NCBI GenBank assembly: GCA_023392535.1
Contig: JAEVYY010000027.1
Location: 1 to 64,000, forward strand
DNA: 64,000 bases
Direction: 5' to 3'
From: Bacillota bacterium
GTDB taxonomy: Bacteria; Bacillota; Clostridia; Lachnospirales; Lachnospiraceae
Shown: piece by piece, positions 1 through 6,710 of the stretch
Position numbering within the stretch: the stretch's first letter is position 1
How the letters are laid out: each line of letters begins with the position of its first letter
Position numbers and translations under genes: made by a program
The notes under the pieces: generated by a model
The model's input: the letters and a program-made list of their open reading frames with translations, nothing else
What the model was told of the DNA's origin: nothing
The model's database searches: none

Positions 1-67
1 GAATAAAAGAGAAACTAGGCTGGATGAGCCCTGTAGAATACAGACTCAGCCTTTTGGCAGCATAACG

Positions 68-98
68 AAAAAGGCGAAGTGGAAAAATCCACCTCGCC
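68..98 (-). terminator. Rho-independent terminator of the NlpC/P60 gene
   Basis: On the minus strand a 10-bp GC-rich stem (arms 89-98 and 73-82, one G-U pair) with a short A/T loop is followed directly by five T residues. It lies about 60 bases past the stop codon of the NlpC/P60 gene. Nothing else was recognised in the first 158 bases. Confidence 0.8.
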
Positions 99-158
99 AT
101 AAAGTCTAACTTTAAGGGGTCACCTCATATCATAATCTTACCCTCAATCTTTTATGAA

Positions 159-1535
159 TTAGAAAATTCGCCTAACTGAAAGAACATTTCTATAACTAGC
201 ATTTGATATCTTAATACCTGTAGCCGCTGTACTCGCATGTACGATATTTCCACCACCGATATAAATACCTACGTGTCCTGAATAACATACGATATCACCA
301 GGCTGCGCATTGCCAAGTCCACCAACATCATAACCTACTCCTCTTTGGGCACCTGAAGAATGCGGAAGATTAACACCATAATTATTATATACACTCATTA
401 CAAATCCTGAGCAATCTGCTCCATTTGTAAGACTAGTTCCACCATAAACATATGGATTCCCTACAAACTGTGTTGCAAAGCTTGCAACTGAAGTACCTGT
501 TGCGCTGCCGCCACCACTCACTACTGCTGCCTGCCCGCCTGAAGAAGAGCTCTTCGCATTCGATTTCTTTTTTGAAGCCAATGCTTTAGCTGCTGCCGCG
601 TTAGCTGCATCCCTCTCGGCTTTTTCTTTCGCTAATCTTGCTTCCTCTTCTTGTTTGGATTCTGCTTTCACAAACTCCGTCGATAAGGAAACATATTCAT
701 GTGATACATATCCTTCACCCTCTTCAATAGATACTTTTACCCATCCGTCTAATTCTTCCAAGACAGACAGTTCATCCTCTATCGGCACAAGTCCAAGAAC
801 TGTTGTATCCATTCCTGGTTGTTCTCTAACTTTCAACGTCGTTGTTGTAACCGTTGCGATTCGCTTTCCAACTTCCTTTGCCAAAGCGATTGCATCATCG
901 CCTGTAACAACATACTCTGCCTTGACAAATCCTGTGCAGTTACCTGACTGAATCTCATACCAGCCATTCTCTTCGGATATAAATTCGCCAACCGATTTGT
1001 CGTATAACTTACCGACAATCTCTCCTTCTTCACTAGCCGAATCTCTTACATTCACATAATCATTGACATTAGCAATTACTAAAGAACGAAATTCTTTTTC
1101 TTCTTCTGTCAATTCTTCTACTGCATTTTCTGAAACAGAATTTTCTTCTAGTGTGTTCTCTGAAACAGATTCATTCTCTTCCGTATCTGCTTCTGGAATC
1201 ACAACGTCATCTGAAGGTGTCTTTCCTTCTTCATTACTATCCGTTATTATATCTTCTTCTGCCTTTATAATTGGACTCGCTGCTGGAATCGTTGTATCTA
1301 ATACATCATCTATTGTAACGCTTTCTACATTTGCTGCCTGTTTAATCGCTGCTGTATTAATACTATCTGCCAATTTCATCTCAGTCACAGAATTGCCCTC
1401 TTCAAGTACTAAAGCCAGACCTGCTACTGGTAAAATAGAGGATACACCTGTTGCGCTGGATTTGTAGTTGAATGCCGAGAATGTAATGGTTCCTGCAATC
1501 GCACATGCAGCAATTTTAATTGCCTTTTGCTTCAT
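159..1535 (-). CDS. Secreted NlpC/P60 cell-wall hydrolase with two SH3b domains
   Basis: A probable exported peptidoglycan endopeptidase that would cut within stem peptides. Of 458 residues, the first ~30 form a Sec-type signal (KQKAIK then a hydrophobic run). An acidic Glu/Ser-rich stretch (about 90-145) holds short near-repeats (SVSEN, NSVSEN). Two bacterial SH3 domains follow (about 150-212 and 225-285; each has a V-N-V-R or L-K-V-R strand and a GW(Y/V) motif), then an Ala/Lys-rich linker. The C-terminal NlpC/P60 domain has catalytic Cys375 in ADCSGFV, the His in GHVGIYIG and a later His in NIVHAS. SH3b domains in such enzymes usually bind wall peptides. A strong promoter and WalR-like boxes lie upstream, fitting control by the essential wall two-component system. 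Monocistronic, with its own terminator. The family call is firm; the exact bond cut is not known. Confidence 0.93.
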   Translation of the reverse strand: MKQKAIKIAACAIAGTITFSAFNYKSSATGVSSILPVAGLALVLEEGNSVTEMKLADSINTAAIKQAANVESVTIDDVLDTTIPAASPIIKAEEDIITDSNEEGKTPSDDVVIPEADTEENESVSENTLEENSVSENAVEELTEEEKEFRSLVIANVNDYVNVRDSASEEGEIVGKLYDKSVGEFISEENGWYEIQSGNCTGFVKAEYVVTGDDAIALAKEVGKRIATVTTTTLKVREQPGMDTTVLGLVPIEDELSVLEELDGWVKVSIEEGEGYVSHEYVSLSTEFVKAESKQEEEARLAKEKAERDAANAAAAKALASKKKSNAKSSSSGGQAAVVSGGGSATGTSVASFATQFVGNPYVYGGTSLTNGADCSGFVMSVYNNYGVNLPHSSGAQRGVGYDVGGLGNAQPGDIVCYSGHVGIYIGGGNIVHASTAATGIKISNASYRNVLSVRRIF

Positions 1536-1577
1536 AAAAACGTTTCCTCCAATTTGTATACATGCAATTATTTAAAT

Positions 1578-1604
1578 ATTACAACTTATTACAAATTTGT
1601 TACA
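1578..1604 (-). promoter_or_regulatory. WalR-like tandem TGTAAY boxes
   Basis: Three direct TGTAA(C/T) hexamers on the minus strand start at 1604, 1593 and 1583. The first two are separated by exactly 5 bases (TGTAACAAATTTGTAAT), matching the WalR/YycF consensus TGTWAH-N5-TGTWAH; the third is 4 bases further on. They lie just downstream of the predicted -10 of the NlpC/P60 gene, a position that suggests repression or modulation. WalR control of wall hydrolases is established in Firmicutes; its use here is inferred. Confidence 0.55.
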
Positions 1605-1614
1605 TCTGTAAAAT

Positions 1615-1643
1615 AATATACCATGTCATGTAATATTTGTCAA
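1615..1643 (-). promoter_or_regulatory. Sigma-A promoter of the NlpC/P60 gene
   Basis: On the minus strand TTGACA (1643-1638) is followed by a 17-base spacer and TATATT (1620-1615). The predicted 5' UTR is about 75 bases, too short for a c-di-AMP riboswitch. Confidence 0.8.
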
Positions 1644-1810
1644 CTATTACCATGAATTACCACATAAATTTTTTGTGCTTTTTTATTAATAAATTGCTAT
1701 AATTCATTTGTTTATTTGTGATTTTGCTCTCTATTATTGTAAATATCCGGTAATATAGCAAGGAAATGGGTTTAATTTTGTTAAACAATTTGTAATGTTA
1801 TATCTTCGTG
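1644..1810. other. AT-rich intergenic stretch with no recognised gene
   Basis: This is the rest of the divergent intergenic region between the NlpC/P60 and SDR genes. It is very AT-rich. It contains scattered TGTAAT/GGTAAT words and an extended -10-like TGCTATAAT on the plus strand near 1690-1698, but no ORF with a ribosome binding site and no clear RNA fold. Confidence 0.5.
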
Positions 1811-1839
1811 TTTACATTAAGCAGTTATCTTTGTATAAT
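1811..1839 (+). promoter_or_regulatory. Sigma-A promoter of the SDR gene
   Basis: TTTACA (1811-1816), a 17-base spacer and TATAAT (1834-1839) place the transcript start near 1846. That is about 30 bases before the ATG at 1877 and inside the longest open frame, so the shorter start is the right one. Confidence 0.75.
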
Positions 1840-1876
1840 TTATTTATTACAAATAGTAATTAGGAATGAGGCGCTC

Positions 1877-2596
1877 ATGAATAAAACTGCTATGATTACA
1901 GGAGCTTCGCGTGGAATCGGAGCTGGTATCGCAACTGCTTTTGCTTCTGCAGGGTATGATCTTGTTTTGACCTGTCATAAATCAGAAGCTTTGCTCACTT
2001 CATTAAAATATAAATTAGAAGCACAATATTCAATTATATGTAATACATTTGTTGGAGATATCAGTGAACCTTCCCTGGTAAAAAATATTTTTACATCATT
2101 ATCTGAACTTGATGTTTTAGTAAATAATGCGGGCATCTCTTATTTTGGACTATTATCCGATATGGAATTAGCCGATTGGGACAGAGTCATGAATACAAAT
2201 TTGACGGCTGCATTTTTATGTAGTAAATATGCTATTCCGTTTATGCTTCATAACAAAAGTGGTAAAATAATTAATATATCTTCTGTCTGGGGCACTGTAG
2301 GTGCTTCCATGGAAGTTGCTTATTCTGCGTCCAAATCAGGCCTGAACGGTTTTACCAAAGCATTGGCAAAGGAATTGGCGCCCAGTAATATTCAAGTGAA
2401 TGCGATTGCTTGCGGTGTCATCAATACGGATATGAATAAGTGTTTGACTGATGACGAGATGAGTTCTTTAATAGAAGAAATTCCCGCTGATCGACTGGGT
2501 ACACCGAACGAGGTCGGTAGCCTTGTCCTACAGCTGGCTAACGCTAGTTCTTATTTAACGGGTCAGGTTATTGCTTTTGATGGAGGCTGGATCTGA
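1877..2596 (+). CDS. SDR-family NAD(P)-dependent oxidoreductase (FabG-like)
   Basis: A cytoplasmic short-chain dehydrogenase/reductase of 239 residues, the usual length for classical SDRs. It shows the nucleotide-binding TGASRGIG (residues 8-15), NNAG (83-86), catalytic Ser136, and Tyr149-x3-Lys153 in YSASK, plus a C-terminal FDGGW typical of FabG-like enzymes. The open frame extends upstream to 1808, but ATG 1877 has a GAGG ribosome binding site 5 bases away and a promoter sits inside the longer frame. It stands alone, away from any fatty-acid synthesis cluster, so the substrate cannot be told. It may be a 3-oxoacyl-ACP reductase paralogue (YmfI/FabG type) or another alcohol/ketone reductase. 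Confidence 0.88.
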   Translation: MNKTAMITGASRGIGAGIATAFASAGYDLVLTCHKSEALLTSLKYKLEAQYSIICNTFVGDISEPSLVKNIFTSLSELDVLVNNAGISYFGLLSDMELADWDRVMNTNLTAAFLCSKYAIPFMLHNKSGKIINISSVWGTVGASMEVAYSASKSGLNGFTKALAKELAPSNIQVNAIACGVINTDMNKCLTDDEMSSLIEEIPADRLGTPNEVGSLVLQLANASSYLTGQVIAFDGGWI

Positions 2597-2621
2597 TTAC
2601 ATTTCATTTATATAGCGCGTA

Positions 2622-2655
2622 AAAAAGAAACCAGAATATCCTCTGGTTTCTTTTT
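2622..2655. terminator. Bidirectional terminator between SDR and OhrR-like genes
   Basis: The inverted repeat AGAAACCAGA/TCTGGTTTCT (2626-2635 and 2642-2651) is flanked by an A-run on the left and a T-run on the right. It can therefore stop the plus-strand SDR transcript and the minus-strand regulator transcript. Confidence 0.85.
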
Positions 2656-2681
2656 ATGGTTCACATTATCAGCATCTTGCA

Positions 2682-3125
2682 TTAATCCATATCGCCCAAG
2701 ATCTTATATAACAGTGTATATAACTGTTTTGCTTCATCACTCTTAAGTTTCAGGCATTTACCTACTTTAATCGGAACATCAGATGCCTGTTCTTTTAAAT
2801 GAATTCCTTTTTCCGTAATAATAACACAAAGATTTCTCTCATCTTCTTTGGAACGTTGTCTGGTTAAATACCCTTTCTTTTCTAGTTTTTTTAAAACTGG
2901 TGTAAGCGTACCAGAATCTAAATATAGAATTTCTCCGAGGCACTTAACATTAATCTCTTTTTTTTCCCACATCACCATCATTGTAATATATTGTGTATAG
3001 GTTAGATCCAACTCATCCAAGTAGGGCTTATATCTGCGGACCACTTCTTTTGAACACGCATATAGTGGAAAACATAATTGATTTTCAAGTAGTAACATAT
3101 CGCATTTTTCTGATTGATTCTTCAT
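2682..3125 (-). CDS. ohrR: OhrR/MarR-family redox-sensing repressor
   Basis: A 147-residue winged-helix MarR protein. The N-terminus (LLLENQLCFPLYACSKEVVRRYKP) aligns by eye with OhrR, whose single reactive cysteine senses organic hydroperoxides; Cys18 here is in the position of that residue. The core has the Tyr-rich TYTQY segment, a recognition helix around SGTLTPVLKKLEKKGY and the wing R-x-R-S-K-E-D-E-R. A palindrome overlapping its ribosome-binding region suggests autoregulation. No ohr peroxidase gene is adjacent, which is unusual. The gene upstream on the same strand encodes a GyrI-like protein. It could also be a SarZ/MgrA-like one-Cys regulator. Confidence 0.8.
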   Translation of the reverse strand: MKNQSEKCDMLLLENQLCFPLYACSKEVVRRYKPYLDELDLTYTQYITMMVMWEKKEINVKCLGEILYLDSGTLTPVLKKLEKKGYLTRQRSKEDERNLCVIITEKGIHLKEQASDVPIKVGKCLKLKSDEAKQLYTLLYKILGDMD

Positions 3126-3144
3126 TTGTTACTTCTCCTTATAT

Positions 3145-3156
3145 ATTGTATACAAT
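3145..3156. promoter_or_regulatory. Probable OhrR-type operator
   Basis: The perfect 12-base palindrome ATTGTATACAAT sits immediately upstream of the regulator's ribosome binding site and is followed by TAAATT. It resembles the repeated TACAATT/AATTGTA words of known OhrR operators. Binding is inferred. Confidence 0.55.
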
Positions 3157-3196
3157 TAAATTTACCACATTTGCATTTTTTATTCAAGAATTATAT

Positions 3197-3637
3197 TTAT
3201 TTAATCGCTATATAAATAGCGATCTTAGCATTAAGCATATCTTGATTCCTATATTCTTCAAAATCACCTGTGAAGGTTCTATTCAAATCCGTCTTCCAAA
3301 TCTCTTCCCATCCTTCGCTAATTATTTTATTTATATTACCTTCCAACATAAATTTTGCATATTTTCCGGCTGGAATTTCTTTGGTCGTTAATTCCGGATT
3401 TACAGCCTCACTTACTTCTGCACCCGCAGTTACAAGATATGAACTCTCGGAATAATCGGAATACAAACCGATTGTACACTCATTCACCTTATTCTTAATT
3501 GCAGGGTAAACCTCACCTTGAAATAGCTTTTCCCAAAGATCCTGTATTATTTTTTTCATCTTTGGATCCTGATTTCCTGTCTTAGCACTGACTCCAACAA
3601 TTATCTTTTTTTCTAATTCAACAATTTCATAATTCAT
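3197..3637 (-). CDS. GyrI-like effector-binding domain protein
   Basis: A 146-residue stand-alone GyrI-like/AraC effector-binding fold. The order of features is typical: an N-terminal strand IVELEKKIIVGVSAKTGN, helix MKKIIQDLWEKLFQ, a strand ECTIGLYSDY, and a late segment ending IPAGKYAKFMLEG then WEEIWKTDLN. Members bind small cationic or hydrophobic compounds, or are linked to multidrug or gyrase-inhibitor tolerance. No DNA-binding domain is present. It lies upstream of the OhrR-like gene on the same strand (about 70 bases), possibly co-transcribed. Its ligand is unknown. Confidence 0.75.
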   Translation of the reverse strand: MNYEIVELEKKIIVGVSAKTGNQDPKMKKIIQDLWEKLFQGEVYPAIKNKVNECTIGLYSDYSESSYLVTAGAEVSEAVNPELTTKEIPAGKYAKFMLEGNINKIISEGWEEIWKTDLNRTFTGDFEEYRNQDMLNAKIAIYIAIK

Positions 3638-3713
3638 TACTTTACTCCCATCTTTATTATTTTGTTATTTCATAGATTATCCTCTAATCCATTAGTAACA
3701 TTCTAACAAAGAA

Positions 3714-3737
3714 AACATGACACTTAAGTGTCATGTT
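3714..3737 (-). terminator. Terminator of the LuxR/membrane-protein operon
   Basis: A perfect 24-base palindrome (12-bp arms centred on CTTAAG) lies 7 bases past the LuxR-type stop codon. On the minus strand it is followed by TTCTTTG. It is probably a terminator, though the tract is short and the perfect dyad could also be a protein-binding site for the next gene. Confidence 0.6.
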
Positions 3738-3744
3738 AAATTTA

Positions 3745-4359
3745 TTATTCCCATCCAGCTTGTTTAATCTGTTCACGCCTTTCAATTTCCAATTTACTAA
3801 AAATATTCGACATGTGTTTTTTTACCGTAGTTTCTGATATATATAACTCAGAGGCAATTTCATTGTTTGTTAAGTCGTTATACACAAGACGTGCCACTTC
3901 GGCTTCTCGTTGCGTTAATCCAAGTGAACGGAAGTGGAAGTAAATCTGCTCCGCAGATACTTCCTCATGCAGTTCTACTTTATTTTTTTCATAAGGCTCC
4001 TTTCTTTCTTCAGCCTGATGGAAAATAGTATAAATTATAGTTCCATAGAGGATTGGTCTACAATTCATGGCTAATTGAATTAATAATTCATGTATTTCTT
4101 GTATTCCATCTATACGAGCCAAAAGAAAAAAAATAGTTGCAATATAACCGGAAAGCATAGCATTCCATGCCAATGCATTAAAAAATTCTTCTTTCTCCCT
4201 TTTATGTACTTCTATTGGCAAAGTAAGCAAGGCCATTCCTATTACTACTGCAATAAAGCTCTTTGCATCAAAGATCCTGTTAAGCTGAAATTCAGTCACA
4301 TAGAATAGAAATAATAAATATAGGAAAACTGTTAATCCTTTGTATACTATTTTTTTCAT
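3745..4359 (-). CDS. Membrane-anchored LuxR-type transcriptional regulator
   Basis: A 204-residue protein. The first ~120 residues are hydrophobic with about four predicted membrane segments (for example LTVFLYLLFLFYVTEF near 10-25 and ATIFFLLARI). The C-terminal ~60 residues form a LuxR/GerE helix-turn-helix: LTQREAEVARLVYNDLTNNEIASELYISETTVKKHMSNIF. There is no receiver domain, so the membrane part probably acts as the sensor. It starts 3 bases after the stop of the upstream membrane-protein gene, so the two are almost certainly translated together. The target may be its own promoter, where three direct repeats are visible. Confidence 0.85.
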   Translation of the reverse strand: MKKIVYKGLTVFLYLLFLFYVTEFQLNRIFDAKSFIAVVIGMALLTLPIEVHKREKEEFFNALAWNAMLSGYIATIFFLLARIDGIQEIHELLIQLAMNCRPILYGTIIYTIFHQAEERKEPYEKNKVELHEEVSAEQIYFHFRSLGLTQREAEVARLVYNDLTNNEIASELYISETTVKKHMSNIFSKLEIERREQIKQAGWE

Positions 4360-4362
4360 ATA

Positions 4363-4821
4363 CTACTCCTGAACAAAATCGATTATCATTCGGTTTATCT
4401 TAGCGCGTATCAATAAAAGGATGAGATTAAATCCCATTACGTAAAATATAGGCAATACCGCAACCGCAAAATTTGCAAATATAAAATCCAATTCCATTTC
4501 CGCTGATTGTCTCAGTATAAATATGATACCTGTTATAGAGATTAACATTCCCGCATAGAGTAGGGTCTGCATTACCAGTGTTACTGCTTCTGAAGCGCGC
4601 CTTAGCTCTGGAATATTAAAATTCTTCTTTCTGCTCATTGCAAATCGAAATGCACTGTTGAAATCTTTTAACATATTGGTTCCAGCTAAAATGGGTAGTA
4701 CAATCAAAATTAGTAGCAATAAATTGGGAAAATCGATAAATACTGTAACTCCGCCTGCTCCTCCCATAAACAACATGGATATAATAACTACTATTAAAAC
4801 TATGATTGAAATTAAATACAT
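4363..4821 (-). CDS. Small MotA/TolQ-like membrane protein
   Basis: A 152-residue protein with about four membrane segments. The N-terminal part (GGVTVFIDFPNLLLLILIV followed by a loop and helix LRRASEAVTLVMQTLLYAGM) is reminiscent of the start of flagellar stator MotA (V-F-I-D-x-P-S), but the protein is only about half MotA length and lacks a recognisable proton-channel region. The ribosome binding site AAGGAGG is well placed. It forms a two-gene operon with the membrane LuxR regulator and may be its sensory partner. The MotA resemblance is by eye only. Confidence 0.65.
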   Translation of the reverse strand: MYLISIIVLIVVIISMLFMGGAGGVTVFIDFPNLLLLILIVLPILAGTNMLKDFNSAFRFAMSRKKNFNIPELRRASEAVTLVMQTLLYAGMLISITGIIFILRQSAEMELDFIFANFAVAVLPIFYVMGFNLILLLIRAKINRMIIDFVQE

Positions 4822-4910
4822 GATTGTAATCCTCCTTCTTTATTTAATCTGTAATTATAATTCATAGATTAAATATAACTGTATCGTAGCATTTTGACCA
4901 TACTTCCTTA

Positions 4911-4939
4911 GTAGTATTTAAGTAGTATGTAAGTAGTAT
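4911..4939. repeat. Triple direct repeat upstream of the membrane LuxR operon
   Basis: The heptamer GTAGTAT occurs three times at 4911, 4922 and 4933, an exact 11-base period (about one helical turn), upstream of the operon at 4821. Same-face direct repeats next to a promoter with a poor -35 suggest binding of an activator, plausibly the LuxR protein of the operon. Confidence 0.6.
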
Positions 4940-4946
4940 TACAAAA

Positions 4947-4990
4947 AATTCCCATGGACGTATTCTCTTTTTCATACATCCATGGGAATT
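4947..4990 (-). terminator. Terminator of the chemotaxis receptor operon
   Basis: Twelve-base arms AATTCCCATGGA (4947-4958) and its complement (4979-4990), plus an inner GTAT/ATAC extension, form a long hairpin immediately after the receptor stop codon. On the minus strand it is followed by TTTTTTG. Confidence 0.8.
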
Positions 4991-4992
4991 CT

Positions 4993-6687
4993 TTATTCTA
5001 CCTTAAACTTTCCGACTGCTGTTTTTAATAAATCCGTATTATCTATACTTAAGTTCATTTGTTTTTGAACTTCCGAGACCATTAGAACAATCTCTGATGT
5101 TTTCTCTGCAATATTCTGTGTTCCTGTTGCTCCTTCCACTACCGTCGTGGATACATCAGAAATAGCCCGACTAATGCCTTCTATGGTAGCTGACATTTCT
5201 TCTGCTGTGGCACTGAATTCACTAATTAATCCATCTACGAACTGACCATCATTTCCATAGGTTTCACCTGTCTCTACCAATATCTCATAATCTTTTAATA
5301 CATTCGTATCAAAGAATCCCATAATAGTACGTGAACTATCAGTCAAATTATTAACCGCAGATACTACTTCTGCTGTCACGCGTTGGATTTCATTTACCGT
5401 CTTTTTCGATCCTTCCGCTAAATTTCTGATTTCATCTGCTACTACAGCGAAGCCCTTACCTGCTTCCCCAGCTCTGGCTGCTTCAATCGCTGCATTCAAG
5501 GCCAGTAGATTTGTCTGCTCTGAGATTCCAAGTATGGTATCCGACAACACATAAATCTGAGAAATTGCATTTGATTTATCCAACGCCAGTTCCAGTTCTT
5601 CTTTGGTATTTTTGTAGATCATAGTAGAATTGCTCTGAGATTCCAGAGCACTTTTCTTTAAATCACCTGCTCTCTTACTGATTTCACCTGCTGAAACAGA
5701 GCCTTGTTGTGCCCTCTCGGCCATTGCAATAATGGCTGACTCAATTGACTCTGTGGAAGCATTGACCTCTTCTGTAGCGGCAGATGTTTCTTCCATTCCA
5801 GCCGAAAGTTCCTCTACCGTAGCAGCGGTATCCTCAACATTTCTACTTAGGTTGCTCATAAATTCATTTACTTTGCCAGCTGCTTCTTCTACGGCATCTG
5901 TTCGTTGATTTACTTCTACTATAATAGTTCTGATGTTTTCTATAAATTGATTTACCGCTGTTGCAAGATCCCCAATTTCATCTTTTGACTTTATCTGCAT
6001 GCTTTGCGTAAGATCCCCACCTTTATGTGCAAGTTCCTGTAGCCGCTCTCTTAAAAATCCAATCGGTTTTGTTACACTTATCGTTATGATAATAGCTACA
6101 ACCAAGCCTAAAATCACTGCACAGATAATGAACACTATTATAATATTTCTAGTACTATTATAAACTATATCCCCATCTTTACTAGCTTTTTCGGCCTGCA
6201 CTCGATTCTCTTCTACTAAATTTTCTGCATTTTTAGCTAAGATATCGTATTTCTCTTTACTATTGCCTTTTATGATTGCCAGTGCCTCTTGTGATTTTTG
6301 TTCCCTGCTCGTTTGAATTAGTTTTGTATGTTCCGCAAAATATTCGCTCCAGTTACTCTTAATGCTCTGAATATCTTCATTATCATATTTAGATTGATAT
6401 TCTTGTATATGAAGTTCTATGCTTTTCTGTATCTCATCCATCTTCTGCTCAAGTTCCGCCATCTCCAATTCATTAGCCAGAATGATATGCTGAAATTCAC
6501 ATGACCGAAATCTTGCTATTTCAAAATTCAGTGTATGGGCTAGATTTACCTGTGGTAACGTCTCCTCTACAATAACAGTTGACTTATCGTTAACCTTCTC
6601 CAGTGAAAATATAGAATAGAATCCAACTCCAATCAATATCAGTAAAATAGCTGAGAATCCTAAAATCAATTTTTTCTTTATTGTCAT
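4993..6687 (-). CDS. Methyl-accepting chemotaxis protein (four-helix-bundle sensor)
   Basis: A 564-residue membrane chemoreceptor. TM1 is near residues 7-27. A ~150-residue periplasm-side helical domain (Glu/Lys-rich, 4HB_MCP type) precedes TM2 near 180-205. A HAMP linker (TKPIGFLRERLQEL) follows, then a long coiled-coil signalling domain with the conserved hairpin tip QTNLLALNAAIEAARAGE and VVADEIRNLAE. It would dock with CheA/CheW, and possible methylation Glu/Gln pairs flank the tip. The ligand is not deducible. It is 23 bases downstream of the HD-GYP gene on the same strand, so receptor and c-di-GMP phosphodiesterase are probably one operon linking chemotaxis and second-messenger control. 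Confidence 0.95.
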   Translation of the reverse strand: MTIKKKLILGFSAILLILIGVGFYSIFSLEKVNDKSTVIVEETLPQVNLAHTLNFEIARFRSCEFQHIILANELEMAELEQKMDEIQKSIELHIQEYQSKYDNEDIQSIKSNWSEYFAEHTKLIQTSREQKSQEALAIIKGNSKEKYDILAKNAENLVEENRVQAEKASKDGDIVYNSTRNIIIVFIICAVILGLVVAIIITISVTKPIGFLRERLQELAHKGGDLTQSMQIKSKDEIGDLATAVNQFIENIRTIIVEVNQRTDAVEEAAGKVNEFMSNLSRNVEDTAATVEELSAGMEETSAATEEVNASTESIESAIIAMAERAQQGSVSAGEISKRAGDLKKSALESQSNSTMIYKNTKEELELALDKSNAISQIYVLSDTILGISEQTNLLALNAAIEAARAGEAGKGFAVVADEIRNLAEGSKKTVNEIQRVTAEVVSAVNNLTDSSRTIMGFFDTNVLKDYEILVETGETYGNDGQFVDGLISEFSATAEEMSATIEGISRAISDVSTTVVEGATGTQNIAEKTSEIVLMVSEVQKQMNLSIDNTDLLKTAVGKFKVE

Positions 6688-6710
6688 TTCCTTAATATCT
6701 CCTCTTCTTA

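Noticed and set aside
655..1467. Plus-strand open frames opposite the NlpC/P60 gene
   Set aside because: Ser/Thr-rich shadow translations of a clear gene, without ribosome binding sites.
1536..1614. c-di-AMP (ydaO-type) riboswitch before the NlpC/P60 gene
   Set aside because: The predicted 5' UTR is only about 75 bases and has no visible long-range pairing; WalR-like boxes explain the conserved words better.
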